This document shows, one piece after another, positions 1 through 5,995 of a DNA stretch of 7,832 nucleotides. The notes beneath the pieces are model-generated. The model was not told the origin of the DNA. It saw nothing but the letters and a program-made list of their open reading frames with translations, and searched no databases. The DNA lies in the NCBI GenBank assembly GCA_905214365.1, contig CAJMMH010000128.1, forward strand, positions 1 through 7,832, in the 5' to 3' direction. How positions within the stretch are numbered: position 1 is the first letter of the stretch; the number at the start of each line of letters is the position of its first letter. This DNA comes from an uncultured bacterium (lineage in GTDB: Bacteria; Bacillota; Clostridia; Lachnospirales; Lachnospiraceae). Position numbers and translations under genes: made by a program.

Positions 1-54
1 GCTTATTGCTCTTCGCAATTGAAGCAGGGGACTTCCTTGATTTGTTAAATTATT

Positions 55-78
55 TTATGATAAGTTCATTTATCATAA
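55..78. repeat. AT-rich perfect inverted repeat upstream of the thi promoter
   Basis: Two perfect 9-base arms, TTATGATAA (55-63) and TTATCATAA (70-78), flank a 6-base spacer. The octamer ATAAGTTC also occurs twice as a direct repeat (60-67 and 75-82). The element lies about 36 bases upstream of the -35 box. No T-run follows, so it is a poor terminator. It could be an operator for a dimeric regulator or a curved upstream element, but AT-rich palindromes also arise by chance. The function is not known. Confidence 0.4.
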
Positions 79-113
79 GTTCGTCAAGCACGCCAACATT
101 ATCCATTTTTTTC

Positions 114-142
114 TTTACTTTTTCCCCGTTCAATGCTACAAT
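114..142 (+). promoter_or_regulatory. Sigma-70/SigA-type promoter for the TPP-controlled operon
   Basis: A -35 like TTTACT (114-119, 4 of 6 consensus matches) is separated by exactly 17 bases from a -10 TACAAT (137-142). An extended -10 TG (134-135) precedes the -10. Transcription would begin near 149, a few bases before the riboswitch aptamer, which is the expected placement. No other hexamer pair in 1-155 fits as well. Confidence 0.65.
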
Positions 143-154
143 TATTTCTCGTAA

Positions 155-244
155 AACTGACCGGGAGCTCGCAAACGGGCTGAGAGGAGGGTTTGCCCCT
201 CGACCGCTGACCTGATTTGGATAATGCCAACGTAGGAATTCATA
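155..244 (+). promoter_or_regulatory. TPP riboswitch aptamer (THI element)
   Basis: The conserved THI-box blocks occur in order. GGGCTGAGAGG (177-187) contains the CUGAGA pyrimidine-sensing loop, GACCTGATTTGG (209-220) gives the P4/P5 strand, and GGATAATGCC (219-228) followed by AACGTAGGAA (229-238) gives the pyrophosphate-sensing side and the 3' closing strand. TTGG/CCAA (217-220 with 227-230) forms P5. The variable P3 arm lies between about 185 and 202. P1 is short: TGA (158-160) can pair with TCA (240-242). Thiamin pyrophosphate binding to this RNA class represses thiamin synthesis and transport genes in cis, which supports a thiamin-related role for the genes downstream. The 3' block reads GUAGGAA rather than the usual GUAGGGAA, a minor variation. 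Confidence 0.93.
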
Positions 245-255
245 CGGTTCTTTTT

Positions 256-289
256 GCCGCGCTGTATTTCTGCAGTGCGGTTTTCTTTT
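256..289 (+). terminator. Intrinsic terminator of the TPP riboswitch expression platform
   Basis: A 10-pair stem (257-266 with 271-280, two G-U pairs) closes a UUUC tetraloop and is followed by TTTTCTTTT (281-289). It sits 12 bases after the aptamer and about 100 bases before thiX, the geometry of transcription attenuation. A possible antiterminator is ACCGC (203-207), part of the aptamer core, pairing with GCGGT (277-281) in the terminator's 3' arm. That pairing would be available only in the ligand-free state. The hairpin is seen directly; the antiterminator is inference. Confidence 0.85.
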
Positions 290-291
290 GC

Positions 292-305
292 GAATTGATC
301 AATTC
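292..305. repeat. 14-base perfect palindrome in the thiX leader
   Basis: GAATTGATCAATTC is a perfect palindrome immediately after the terminator T-run. The rest of the 290-371 leader shows no other strong structure. It may be an operator half-site pair, an RNA hairpin, or chance. Its GAATT could also pair with the GGAATTC at the 3' end of the aptamer (235-241). Confidence 0.3.
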
Positions 306-387
306 TCCCGCATTGCCTAAAGCAGTCTTCCATGGAATGTAACCGGTCTGTCTCAGGCGGTGTTTCCCGTCGGAAAGGAGATTCTTC

Positions 388-1143
388 TTGAAAAAACATA
401 AGGATAAAGCAGCGCCGGTTCTTGTTGTACTGGCCCTTCTGGTATTCTGGGAGGCAATTGTACGGATCAATCAGATTCCGCTGTATGTACTTCCCGCTCC
501 CACCTCGGTTCTTTCTGCCGTGGTGACAGAATGGCCGAATCTGCTCCGCCACGGATTGATTACCGTTGCGGAAGCGCTCGGCGGCATGGCAATTTCACTG
601 GCGGTCGCGCTTCTTGCAGGCATCCTAATGGATCGCTTTCCACTTGTGAAGCGGTGTATCTACCCGCTTCTGATTGTGACGCAGACCGTTCCGATGCTTG
701 TACTCGCTCCCATCCTGATTATTTACATGGGATTCGGCATGGCTCCGAAGATCCTTACCGTCGTATTGATGTGCTTTTTCCCGATTGCAGTCAGCTTCAC
801 CGACGGAATGGCCGGACTGGACAAGGGATATGAAAATCTGGTACGTTCCTGCGGCGCGAAAGGCTTCCAGATCTACTGGCTGGTCAAGCTTCCTGCTGCA
901 GTTCCGTCTCTGCTCTCCGGTCTAAAGGTTGCCGCTACCTACAGCATCAGCGGCGCAATTGTCGGCGAATGGATCGGCTCGCAGGCAGGACTCGGCTACT
1001 ACCTGCTGCGCCTGAAAAACAATTACATGCTTGATAAAGTATTTGCCTGTGTGCTTGTAATTATTTTTCTGAGCCTGGCTATGAACGGACTGATCGGACT
1101 CTTCCGGCTTCTGTTCTTCCCATCGCTTTGCAAACGCCGGTAA
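388..1143 (+). CDS. thiX: ABC transporter permease, ThiX-like (pyrimidine/thiamin precursor uptake)
   Basis: This is a membrane permease of the SsuC/TauC/ThiX branch of binding-protein-dependent importers, 251 residues, the usual length. About six hydrophobic segments are visible (roughly residues 10-25, 58-82, 92-115, 121-142, 183-203, 216-240). The cytoplasmic EAA-type loop that docks to the ATPase lies near residues 149-173, with the conserved Gly157 and the KLP at 167-169. The start is TTG at 388, chosen because GGAAAGGAG (372-380) lies 7 bases upstream and the product begins with a positively charged MKKHKDK stretch. It is the first gene after the TPP riboswitch and is followed by a THI5-type binding protein and an ATPase. 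By analogy with ThiX of Bacillus it would form the channel for formylaminopyrimidine or a related thiamin precursor. The fold alone does not separate this from sulfonate or taurine permeases; the riboswitch and the binding protein decide the call. Confidence 0.8.
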   Translation: MKKHKDKAAPVLVVLALLVFWEAIVRINQIPLYVLPAPTSVLSAVVTEWPNLLRHGLITVAEALGGMAISLAVALLAGILMDRFPLVKRCIYPLLIVTQTVPMLVLAPILIIYMGFGMAPKILTVVLMCFFPIAVSFTDGMAGLDKGYENLVRSCGAKGFQIYWLVKLPAAVPSLLSGLKVAATYSISGAIVGEWIGSQAGLGYYLLRLKNNYMLDKVFACVLVIIFLSLAMNGLIGLFRLLFFPSLCKRR

Positions 1144-1350
1144 TACGTTCCGGCAATTACCCGCCACAGACTGCGGCATTCAATGCCAATGGGCACGTGG
1201 ATTGAAACAAAATGGAGGAAATTTACTATGAGAAAGCAAATGTGGCTTTGTGCTGCCGCTGCGCTGGTACTGACCGGCTGCGGACAGCAGGCAAAAAACA
1301 ATAACACCGTATCTTCAGCTGCCGCTTCTACAGAAGCCGCCGCTGAGACA

Positions 1351-1380
1351 ACTGCTGCCGATACGACTGCTGCCGATACG
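1351..1380 (+). repeat. Two perfect 15-base tandem repeats in the thiY linker
   Basis: The unit ACTGCTGCCGATACG occurs at 1351-1365 and again at 1366-1380. It is in frame and encodes Thr-Ala-Ala-Asp-Thr twice. It lies just upstream of the longer 36-base repeat and forms part of the same disordered tether. Confidence 0.9.
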
Positions 1381-1386
1381 ACCGAT

Positions 1387-1466
1387 GAAGCAGATGACAC
1401 AACCGCGGCTGAAACGACTGGTGAAGCAGATGACACAACCGCGGCTGAAACGACTGGTGAAGCAGA
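1387..1466 (+). repeat. Two perfect 36-base tandem repeats plus a partial third in the thiY linker
   Basis: Copies at 1387-1422 and 1423-1458 are identical, and an 8-base start of a third copy follows (1459-1466). Each copy encodes the 12 residues EADDTTAAETTG, so copy number can change without breaking the frame. The region lies between the lipid anchor and the binding domain and should act as a flexible acidic, Thr-rich tether. Exact identity at the DNA level suggests recent duplication by slippage or recombination. Confidence 0.92.
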
Positions 1467-2402
1467 CAGCACAAAATCTGCCAAAGCAGATTCTGATGAG
1501 CTTGACGAGGTTACTGTCATTCTCGACTATGTTGCGAATACCAATCATACCGGTATGTATGTTGCCCTTGATCAGGGTATGTACGAGGCTGAGGGACTGA
1601 AGGTTAATATCGTAGAGCCGACCGAGGGCGCAACCGCGACGCTAATTGCTGTTGGAAAGGGCGATTTCGGCATCAGCTATCAGGAAGATGTTACCATTGC
1701 ACTGGCTTCCAAGGATCCGCTTCCGATCAAAGCAATCGCAACCATTATTCAGCATAACACCTCCGGTTTCGTAACCGCCGCAGATAAGGATATCACTTCT
1801 CCGAAAGACTTTGAAGGAAAGACCTACGCGGGTTGGGCGGTCCAGGCGAATCGGCGGTTCTGGAAGCGGTTATGAAGCAGGCCGGCGCTGATTTTTCCAA
1901 GTTGAACATGGTAATTTCCGACGGCTCCGGATTTGCCGCGCTGGAAAGCAATGTTGATATCATGTGGTTTTTTGAGGGCTGGGACAACATCAAGTGCAAG
2001 CTGGCTGATTTCCCGATCAACTACATGGAGCTGAGACAGCTGGATGAGCGTCTGGATTATTACACGCCGGTAATTATCACCAACAATGAGCTGGCAGAAG
2101 CAAACCCGGATCTGGTAAAACGCTTCCTGAAGGCGACTAGCGAGGGATATGAGTACGCGATTAAAAATCCGGAGGAATGCGCAGAGATCCTGCATAAATA
2201 CGCGCCGGATTACGACATGAATCTTCTGACCGAATCCCAGAAGTATCTGGCCGGTAAATATGCGGAAGATGCCGACCGCTGGGGTGAAATGAAGGATCAG
2301 GTATGGGATAATTACACCGACTTCATGGTTGAGTATGGCGTGATTGACGCGGCTATTCCGGCTTCCGACTGCTACACCAACGAATTTTTGCCGGAATAAT
2401 CA

Positions 2403-2432
2403 TTGGACCGCGTAAAGAATTCGCCCTATAAT
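2403..2432 (+). promoter_or_regulatory. Possible internal promoter ahead of thiZ
   Basis: A perfect TATAAT lies at 2427-2432 in the thiY-thiZ gap. A weak -35 like TTGGAC (2403-2408, 3 of 6 matches) lies 18 bases upstream. A transcript would start near 2439 and carry the thiZ ribosome binding site. The poor -35 and the overlap with a hairpin make this tentative. Confidence 0.25.
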
Positions 2433-2451
2433 CTGCGGGACGGGCGCAATT
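2418..2451 (+). other. Intercistronic hairpin after thiY
   Basis: AATTCGCCC (2418-2426) pairs with GGGCGCAATT (2442-2451) with one bulged C, around a 15-base loop. No T-run follows, so it is not an intrinsic terminator. Hairpins at this place in importer operons often protect the binding-protein message from 3' decay and so raise its level relative to the ATPase. That role is inferred here. Confidence 0.4.
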
Positions 2452-2472
2452 AACTGAAAGGACCATATTTTT

Positions 2473-3219
2473 ATGAAGCTTCAGGTTTCCGACTTATCCT
2501 ATTCTTATCAGGACATGCCAGTTCTGAACCAGATCAGTTTTTCTTTGCAGCAGGGTGAATTTGTCAGCATCCTCGGTCCTTCGGGCTGCGGAAAATCGAC
2601 GATTCTGAATCTGCTCGCCGGTCTTCTTCCGATGCAGCAAGGTTCTATTTCTGTAGACAGCGAAGCGATTCACGGCATATCCGGTCATTTTGCCTATATG
2701 CCGCAGAATGATCTGCTGTTTCCCTGGAAAACGATCCTTGACAACGTCTGCCTGTACGGAACAATCCACGGTCAGAAGAAGCAGGCGCGCAGGGAAGCAC
2801 TGAAAAATTTTGCCGCGTTTGGCCTGGATGGATTTGAATCCGCATATCCGTCCAGCCTGTCCGGCGGTATGCGCCAGCGCGCCGCGTTTCTTCGGACCGC
2901 TCTCTGTGAAGCTGATATCCTGCTTCTGGACGAGCCGTTTGGCGCGCTCGACGTCATTTCCCGCGGCGACATGCAGGACTGGCTTCTTTCCATCCGCGAA
3001 CGCCTGAACCGGACGGTTCTTCTGGTCACACACGACACCGACGAAGCCATTTATCTGTCCGACCGGATTCTGATTCTCGGTCAGAAGCCCTCACAGATCG
3101 TTCGGGAGCTGAAAATCACGGAAAAGAACCGCAGCCGTGAATGGCTGTACGGGCAGGGCGAACTCCGCCAGCTCATTTATCAGACCATCAGGAAAGGAAC
3201 CAAGTCCAATGATTTATGA
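2473..3219 (+). CDS. thiZ: ABC importer ATP-binding protein, ThiZ-like
   Basis: This is the cytoplasmic ATPase that powers the importer, 248 residues, the normal size for a stand-alone nitrate/sulfonate/taurine-type ATPase. All motifs are intact: Walker A GPSGCGKST (35-43), Q-loop Gln78 in MPQNDLLFPW, signature LSGGMRQR (129-136), Walker B ILLLDEP with catalytic Glu154, D-loop GALD, and H-loop His187 in VTHD. The MPQNDLLFPWKT segment resembles the SsuB/TauB/ThiZ group. The start ATG 2473 has GAAAGGA (2456-2462) 10 bases upstream. The stop overlaps the tatD start by 11 bases, so the two are probably translationally coupled. The assignment to FAMP or another thiamin precursor rests on the TPP riboswitch and the THI5-type neighbour, because ATPases of this group are nearly identical across substrates. 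Nothing suggests decay despite the frameshift in thiY. Confidence 0.83.
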   Translation: MKLQVSDLSYSYQDMPVLNQISFSLQQGEFVSILGPSGCGKSTILNLLAGLLPMQQGSISVDSEAIHGISGHFAYMPQNDLLFPWKTILDNVCLYGTIHGQKKQARREALKNFAAFGLDGFESAYPSSLSGGMRQRAAFLRTALCEADILLLDEPFGALDVISRGDMQDWLLSIRERLNRTVLLVTHDTDEAIYLSDRILILGQKPSQIVRELKITEKNRSREWLYGQGELRQLIYQTIRKGTKSNDL

Positions 3220-3946
3220 CGCGCACGCTCATCTTGGCACGACACAGGAGCGGCAGATCCGCCGCAGCACGCCGATCATTTCTATGATCTGCGCTCAGAA
3301 CCCGCCGGAAGCACAGGAGCTTGAAATTCTCTGCCGTCAGGAAGCGAAAAAACCTTCCTGGCTGGTTCCCGCATACGGCCTTCATCCATGGCAGACCGGC
3401 GATTATACGGTGCAGGACATGGAGCCTTTTCTTTTCCGCGCGTCTATCATCGGCGAAATCGGCATGGACAATGTCTGGTGCGAAATTCCTCTTGCCCGCC
3501 AGCAGGAAGCATTTGAAGCGCAGCTTGCCCTGGCGCACGCAGCCCATAAGCCGGTTGTTCTGCACACCAAAGGACAGGAAACAGAAATTGCACAGATCAT
3601 CCAGCGCTATCCCAACCGCTACCTGATACACTGGTACTCGGATCTTCACGGTTTGGAGGCGTATCTGGATCAGGACTGCTATTTCACCCTCGGCCCGGAT
3701 CTGAAACAGAATCCGGCTGTGCATCAGGTACTTGCGCTTGCCCCAAAGGAACGGATTCTCGTCGAAACTGATGGATGGAGCGCCGTGGAATGGGCGCTCG
3801 GCGCTCCGGCGCCGGTCTCCGGTCTTCCAGGAATCCTGACGGAAAATATGAAGGAAATAGCCCGTTTCCACAAGCTTTCGCTGAGTGAAGCGGAACAGCT
3901 GCTGGAGGAAAACTTCTGGCGTTTTACCGGGATATCCGGTCAGTAA
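3209..3946 (+). CDS. TatD-family metal-dependent hydrolase in a thiamin-precursor transport operon
   Basis: A cytoplasmic TIM-barrel amidohydrolase of the TatD group, 245 residues, close to the usual 250-270. The metal ligands are visible in order: HAH (His6, His8), Glu83 in IGEIGMDN, His119 in VVLHTKG, His141 in LIHWYSD and Asp188 in ETDGW. The GLHPW at 57-61 matches the family's G-hHP motif. The start ATG 3209 was preferred over an in-frame start at 3137 because GGAAAGGA (3191-3198) lies 10 bases upstream and the protein then begins MIYDAHAH, as TatD proteins do. Classical TatD proteins are DNases or exonucleases. The linked riboswitch and importer suggest this one may act on the imported pyrimidine, for example removing the formyl group as YlmB does in Bacillus. 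That is inference; a generic TatD nuclease that happens to be cotranscribed is the alternative. It is the last gene of the operon. Confidence 0.82.
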   Translation: MIYDAHAHLGTTQERQIRRSTPIISMICAQNPPEAQELEILCRQEAKKPSWLVPAYGLHPWQTGDYTVQDMEPFLFRASIIGEIGMDNVWCEIPLARQQEAFEAQLALAHAAHKPVVLHTKGQETEIAQIIQRYPNRYLIHWYSDLHGLEAYLDQDCYFTLGPDLKQNPAVHQVLALAPKERILVETDGWSAVEWALGAPAPVSGLPGILTENMKEIARFHKLSLSEAEQLLEENFWRFTGISGQ

Positions 3947-3955
3947 TCCCCATAG

Positions 3956-3978
3956 AAAGCTGCTGCAGCCTTTTTATT
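3956..3978 (+). terminator. Weak terminator-like hairpin after tatD
   Basis: GCTG (3959-3962) pairs with CAGC (3966-3969) around a 3-base loop. AAA/TTT pairing extends the stem past one bulged C, and TTTTTATT follows (3971-3978). The stem is short, so it may act only as a partial stop ahead of the stronger hairpin about 115 bases downstream. Confidence 0.35.
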
Positions 3979-4083
3979 ACTATGAACAGGATTTTTTCAA
4001 ACATGCTCCGAATGAAATTGTTCCGAGACTCCGGAGGCTGTGAAACAATATTCCTTCTCAGCTGGCAAAGGAAATTTAAATCG

Positions 4084-4127
4084 GAAACGGCGGCTTTGAT
4101 TTTCAGCGCCGCCGTTTCTTTTCTATT
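4084..4127 (+). terminator. Strong intrinsic terminator between the convergent operons
   Basis: A perfect 11-pair stem, GAAACGGCGGC (4084-4094) with GCCGCCGTTTC (4108-4118), closes a 13-base loop and is followed by a T-rich tract from 4119. It is oriented best for the thi operon. Read from the other strand it follows the exporter stop (4145) by about 27 bases, with a less T-rich tail, so it may also stop that operon. The rest of the 3947-4144 gap shows no gene. Confidence 0.85.
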
Positions 4128-4144
4128 CTTTTCTTTCCTGCATA

Positions 4145-5995
4145 TCAGCTCAGCTCAAACATGCCATGATACAGCTGATAGTACTTTCCTTTCTGTTCGA
4201 GCAGATCTTCGTGATCGCCGCGCTCGACAATCTTTCCCTGCTCCAGAACCATGATGGCGTTGGAATTGCGTACGGTACTCAGACGATGTGCGATGACAAA
4301 TACCGTTCTTCCCTCCATCAGCTGATCCATTCCCTTCTCAATCAACGCCTCGGTACGGGTATCAACAGATGAGGTTGCCTCATCCAGAATCAGCACCGGC
4401 GGATCAGCCACTGCCGCTCTCGCAATCGCAAGCAGCTGTCGCTGGCCCTGCGACAGATTCGCGCCGTCCGCGCGAACCATCGTATCGTATCCCTGCGGCA
4501 GACGGCGAATAAAGGAATCGGCATTGGCTATCTTCGCCGCCTTTTCAATCTCCTCCTGTGTCGCGTCCAGCTTTCCGAATCGGATATTCTCTGCGACCGT
4601 TCCGGTAAACAGATGCGTATCCTGCAGAACAATTCCCAATGAATGCCGCAGCGCGTTCTTTTTGATGTCACGGACATCAATTCCGTCATAAATTACCGAT
4701 CCGCCCTGCACGTCATAAAAACGGTTGATCAGATTGGTAATCGTCGTCTTTCCGGCGCCGGTCGATCCGACAAAAGCAATCTTCTGGCCGGGCTTCGCGT
4801 ACAGACTGATCTGCTTCAGAATCATCCGGCTGTCGTCATAACCAAAGTCCACATGATCAAACCGGACATCCCCGCGAAGCGGCACCAACGTCCGATCCGG
4901 CTTCTTCCACGCCCACTTGCCGGTTTTTTCTTTGCATTCTGTCAGTGTTCCGTTTTCTTCCCTGACCCGTACCAGGTCAACCGTTCCTTCATCAATTTCC
5001 GGCTTCTCATTCAGCACGCCAAAGACACGCTCCGCACCTGCCAGAGCCGCCAGCAGGAAGTTGCTCTGCTGCGTAAACTGGTTGATCGGAAGCGCTGCCT
5101 GACGGACAAATACCAGGTAGCTCGCCAGACTTCCAAGATCCGCCTGGCCGTTCAGCGCCATCAGGCCGCCGAGAACCGCGACAATTGCATAATTAATATA
5201 GGAAATGCTGACAACAACCGGAACCATCGTCGCCGCATAGCTCTGCGCGCCGGTTCCCGCCTTCCGCAGCTCTTCATTCTTGCTGCAGAATTCCCGGAAG
5301 CTTTCATCTTCATGGTTAAATACTTTAACCACCTTCTGTCCGCTGATCATTTCCTCAATAAAACCATCCAGATCTCCAAGACTGGTCTGCTGCTTGGCGT
5401 AAAAGCCCTTGCTTCTTGCTCCGCTGAACTTGATGTAGCCGAACATAATCACATAGCAGACCGTTACGATCAGCGACAGCCTCCAGTTCAGAATATACAG
5501 AATCGTCAGCGTCCCGACCATCTGGATAAAGGTCTGGATCACCATGGCAAAGCTGTTGTTGAGCGCATCGGAAATCGTATCGATATCATTGGTAAACAGG
5601 CTCATCACATCGCCGTTTTTCCTGGTATCAAAAAACCTCAGCGGAAGGCTCTGCATATGGGAAAACAGATCATGCCGGATTTCATAAATTACCTTCTGCG
5701 CCACACGTACCATCGTCTGGGAATAACCCCATGCGGACAGCGCACCCAGCGCGAAAATCACAGCCGCCGCAATGACGCCTGCCGCCAGCGTACGTATATT
5801 TCCGTCTGCCAGGTTATTGACAACCGGACGGATCATATAGGTTCCGAGCAGATTGGCAATCGCGCTGATGCTGACCAATACCGCGACAACCGCCAGCATC
5901 CGCTTATGACGCCCGAGATACGAAAGAAATACCCGGACTGTATGCTTCATATCCTTCGGTTTTTTACCGCTGAACTGTCTCGCTGCCACTATCAT
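4145..5995 (-). CDS. Heterodimeric ABC exporter subunit, TM288/BmrD-like (catalytic half)
   Basis: A half-transporter with an N-terminal six-helix exporter domain (about residues 30-320) and a C-terminal ATPase domain (about 375-616). Walker A GSTGAGKTT lies near 409-417, Q-loop Gln near 456 in VLQDTHLF, Walker B VLILDEATS near 533 with the catalytic Glu present, and the H-loop IAHRLST near 568. The signature reads LSQGQ near 513 instead of LSGGQ, the deviation known for the TM288 side of TM287/TM288. A hydrophilic stretch of about 40 residues (337-377, containing KWAWKKP) links the two domains. It would pair with the upstream subunit to export drugs, lipids or peptides; the substrate cannot be read from the sequence. 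The start is uncertain. ATG 5995 is only 2 bases from GGAGG, while GTG 5989 has 8-base spacing and may be the true start. The gene overlaps the upstream stop by about 25-32 bases, implying coupled translation. Confidence 0.9.
   Translation of the reverse strand: MIVAARQFSGKKPKDMKHTVRVFLSYLGRHKRMLAVVAVLVSISAIANLLGTYMIRPVVNNLADGNIRTLAAGVIAAAVIFALGALSAWGYSQTMVRVAQKVIYEIRHDLFSHMQSLPLRFFDTRKNGDVMSLFTNDIDTISDALNNSFAMVIQTFIQMVGTLTILYILNWRLSLIVTVCYVIMFGYIKFSGARSKGFYAKQQTSLGDLDGFIEEMISGQKVVKVFNHEDESFREFCSKNEELRKAGTGAQSYAATMVPVVVSISYINYAIVAVLGGLMALNGQADLGSLASYLVFVRQAALPINQFTQQSNFLLAALAGAERVFGVLNEKPEIDEGTVDLVRVREENGTLTECKEKTGKWAWKKPDRTLVPLRGDVRFDHVDFGYDDSRMILKQISLYAKPGQKIAFVGSTGAGKTTITNLINRFYDVQGGSVIYDGIDVRDIKKNALRHSLGIVLQDTHLFTGTVAENIRFGKLDATQEEIEKAAKIANADSFIRRLPQGYDTMVRADGANLSQGQRQLLAIARAAVADPPVLILDEATSSVDTRTEALIEKGMDQLMEGRTVFVIAHRLSTVRNSNAIMVLEQGKIVERGDHEDLLEQKGKYYQLYHGMFELS

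Larger units (their letters stand above)
1228..2399 (+). pseudogene. thiY: ThiY-like THI5/NMT1 substrate-binding lipoprotein, split by a -1 frameshift
   Basis: This is the extracellular binding protein of the importer. The start is ATG 1228, with GGAGG (1214-1218) 9 bases upstream. A lipoprotein signal peptide ends in LTGC, with lipidated Cys18. A low-complexity Thr/Ala/Glu/Asp linker follows (about residues 35-90, with in-frame repeats), then an SsuA/THI5-like domain from EVTVILDYVANTNHTGMY onward. Typical THI5-family features include the GDFGISYQEDV segment, a pre-hinge DFEGKTYAGW, and FEGWD near residue 250. The first frame reads GKTYAGW and then runs into unrelated residues and a TGA at 1873-1875. 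The -1 frame continues as GGPGESAVLEAVMKQAGADF through to the TAA ending at 2399. One extra G in the run at 1835-1837 would restore about 390 residues. No classical slippery heptamer is seen at the site. In Bacillus ThiY binds formylaminopyrimidine; the ligand here is inferred. If the shift is real, the first product lacks the second lobe and cannot bind ligand. Confidence 0.8.

Noticed and set aside
6..215. Short + strand open frame of 69 codons at the left edge
   Set aside because: It runs through the promoter and into the conserved TPP aptamer, has low-complexity Phe/Ser/Ile content and no Shine-Dalgarno sequence.
1136..1154. GCCGG/CCGGC hairpin at the thiX stop
   Set aside because: The stem is only five pairs with a 9-base loop and no T-run; not a terminator and weak as a structure.
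1183..1227. Upstream ATG start for the ThiY-like protein
   Set aside because: It would place 15 extra residues before the signal peptide; ATG 1228 has a GGAGG at proper spacing and gives a standard lipoprotein signal ending at Cys18.
1831..1840. Programmed -1 ribosomal frameshifting in thiY
   Set aside because: The sequence GGTTGGGCGG does not form an X XXY YYZ slippery heptamer and I see no clear stimulatory hairpin just downstream; a one-base deletion explains it more simply.
3137..3208. Upstream extension of the TatD-like protein
   Set aside because: The extension overlaps the thiZ coding end, lacks a ribosome binding site, and the family N-terminus (MIYDAHAH) begins at 3209 behind a good Shine-Dalgarno sequence.
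3982..4254. Small + strand open frame of 90 codons after tatD
   Set aside because: It spans the strong terminator and enters the antisense of the exporter gene; no convincing ribosome binding site or recognisable protein.
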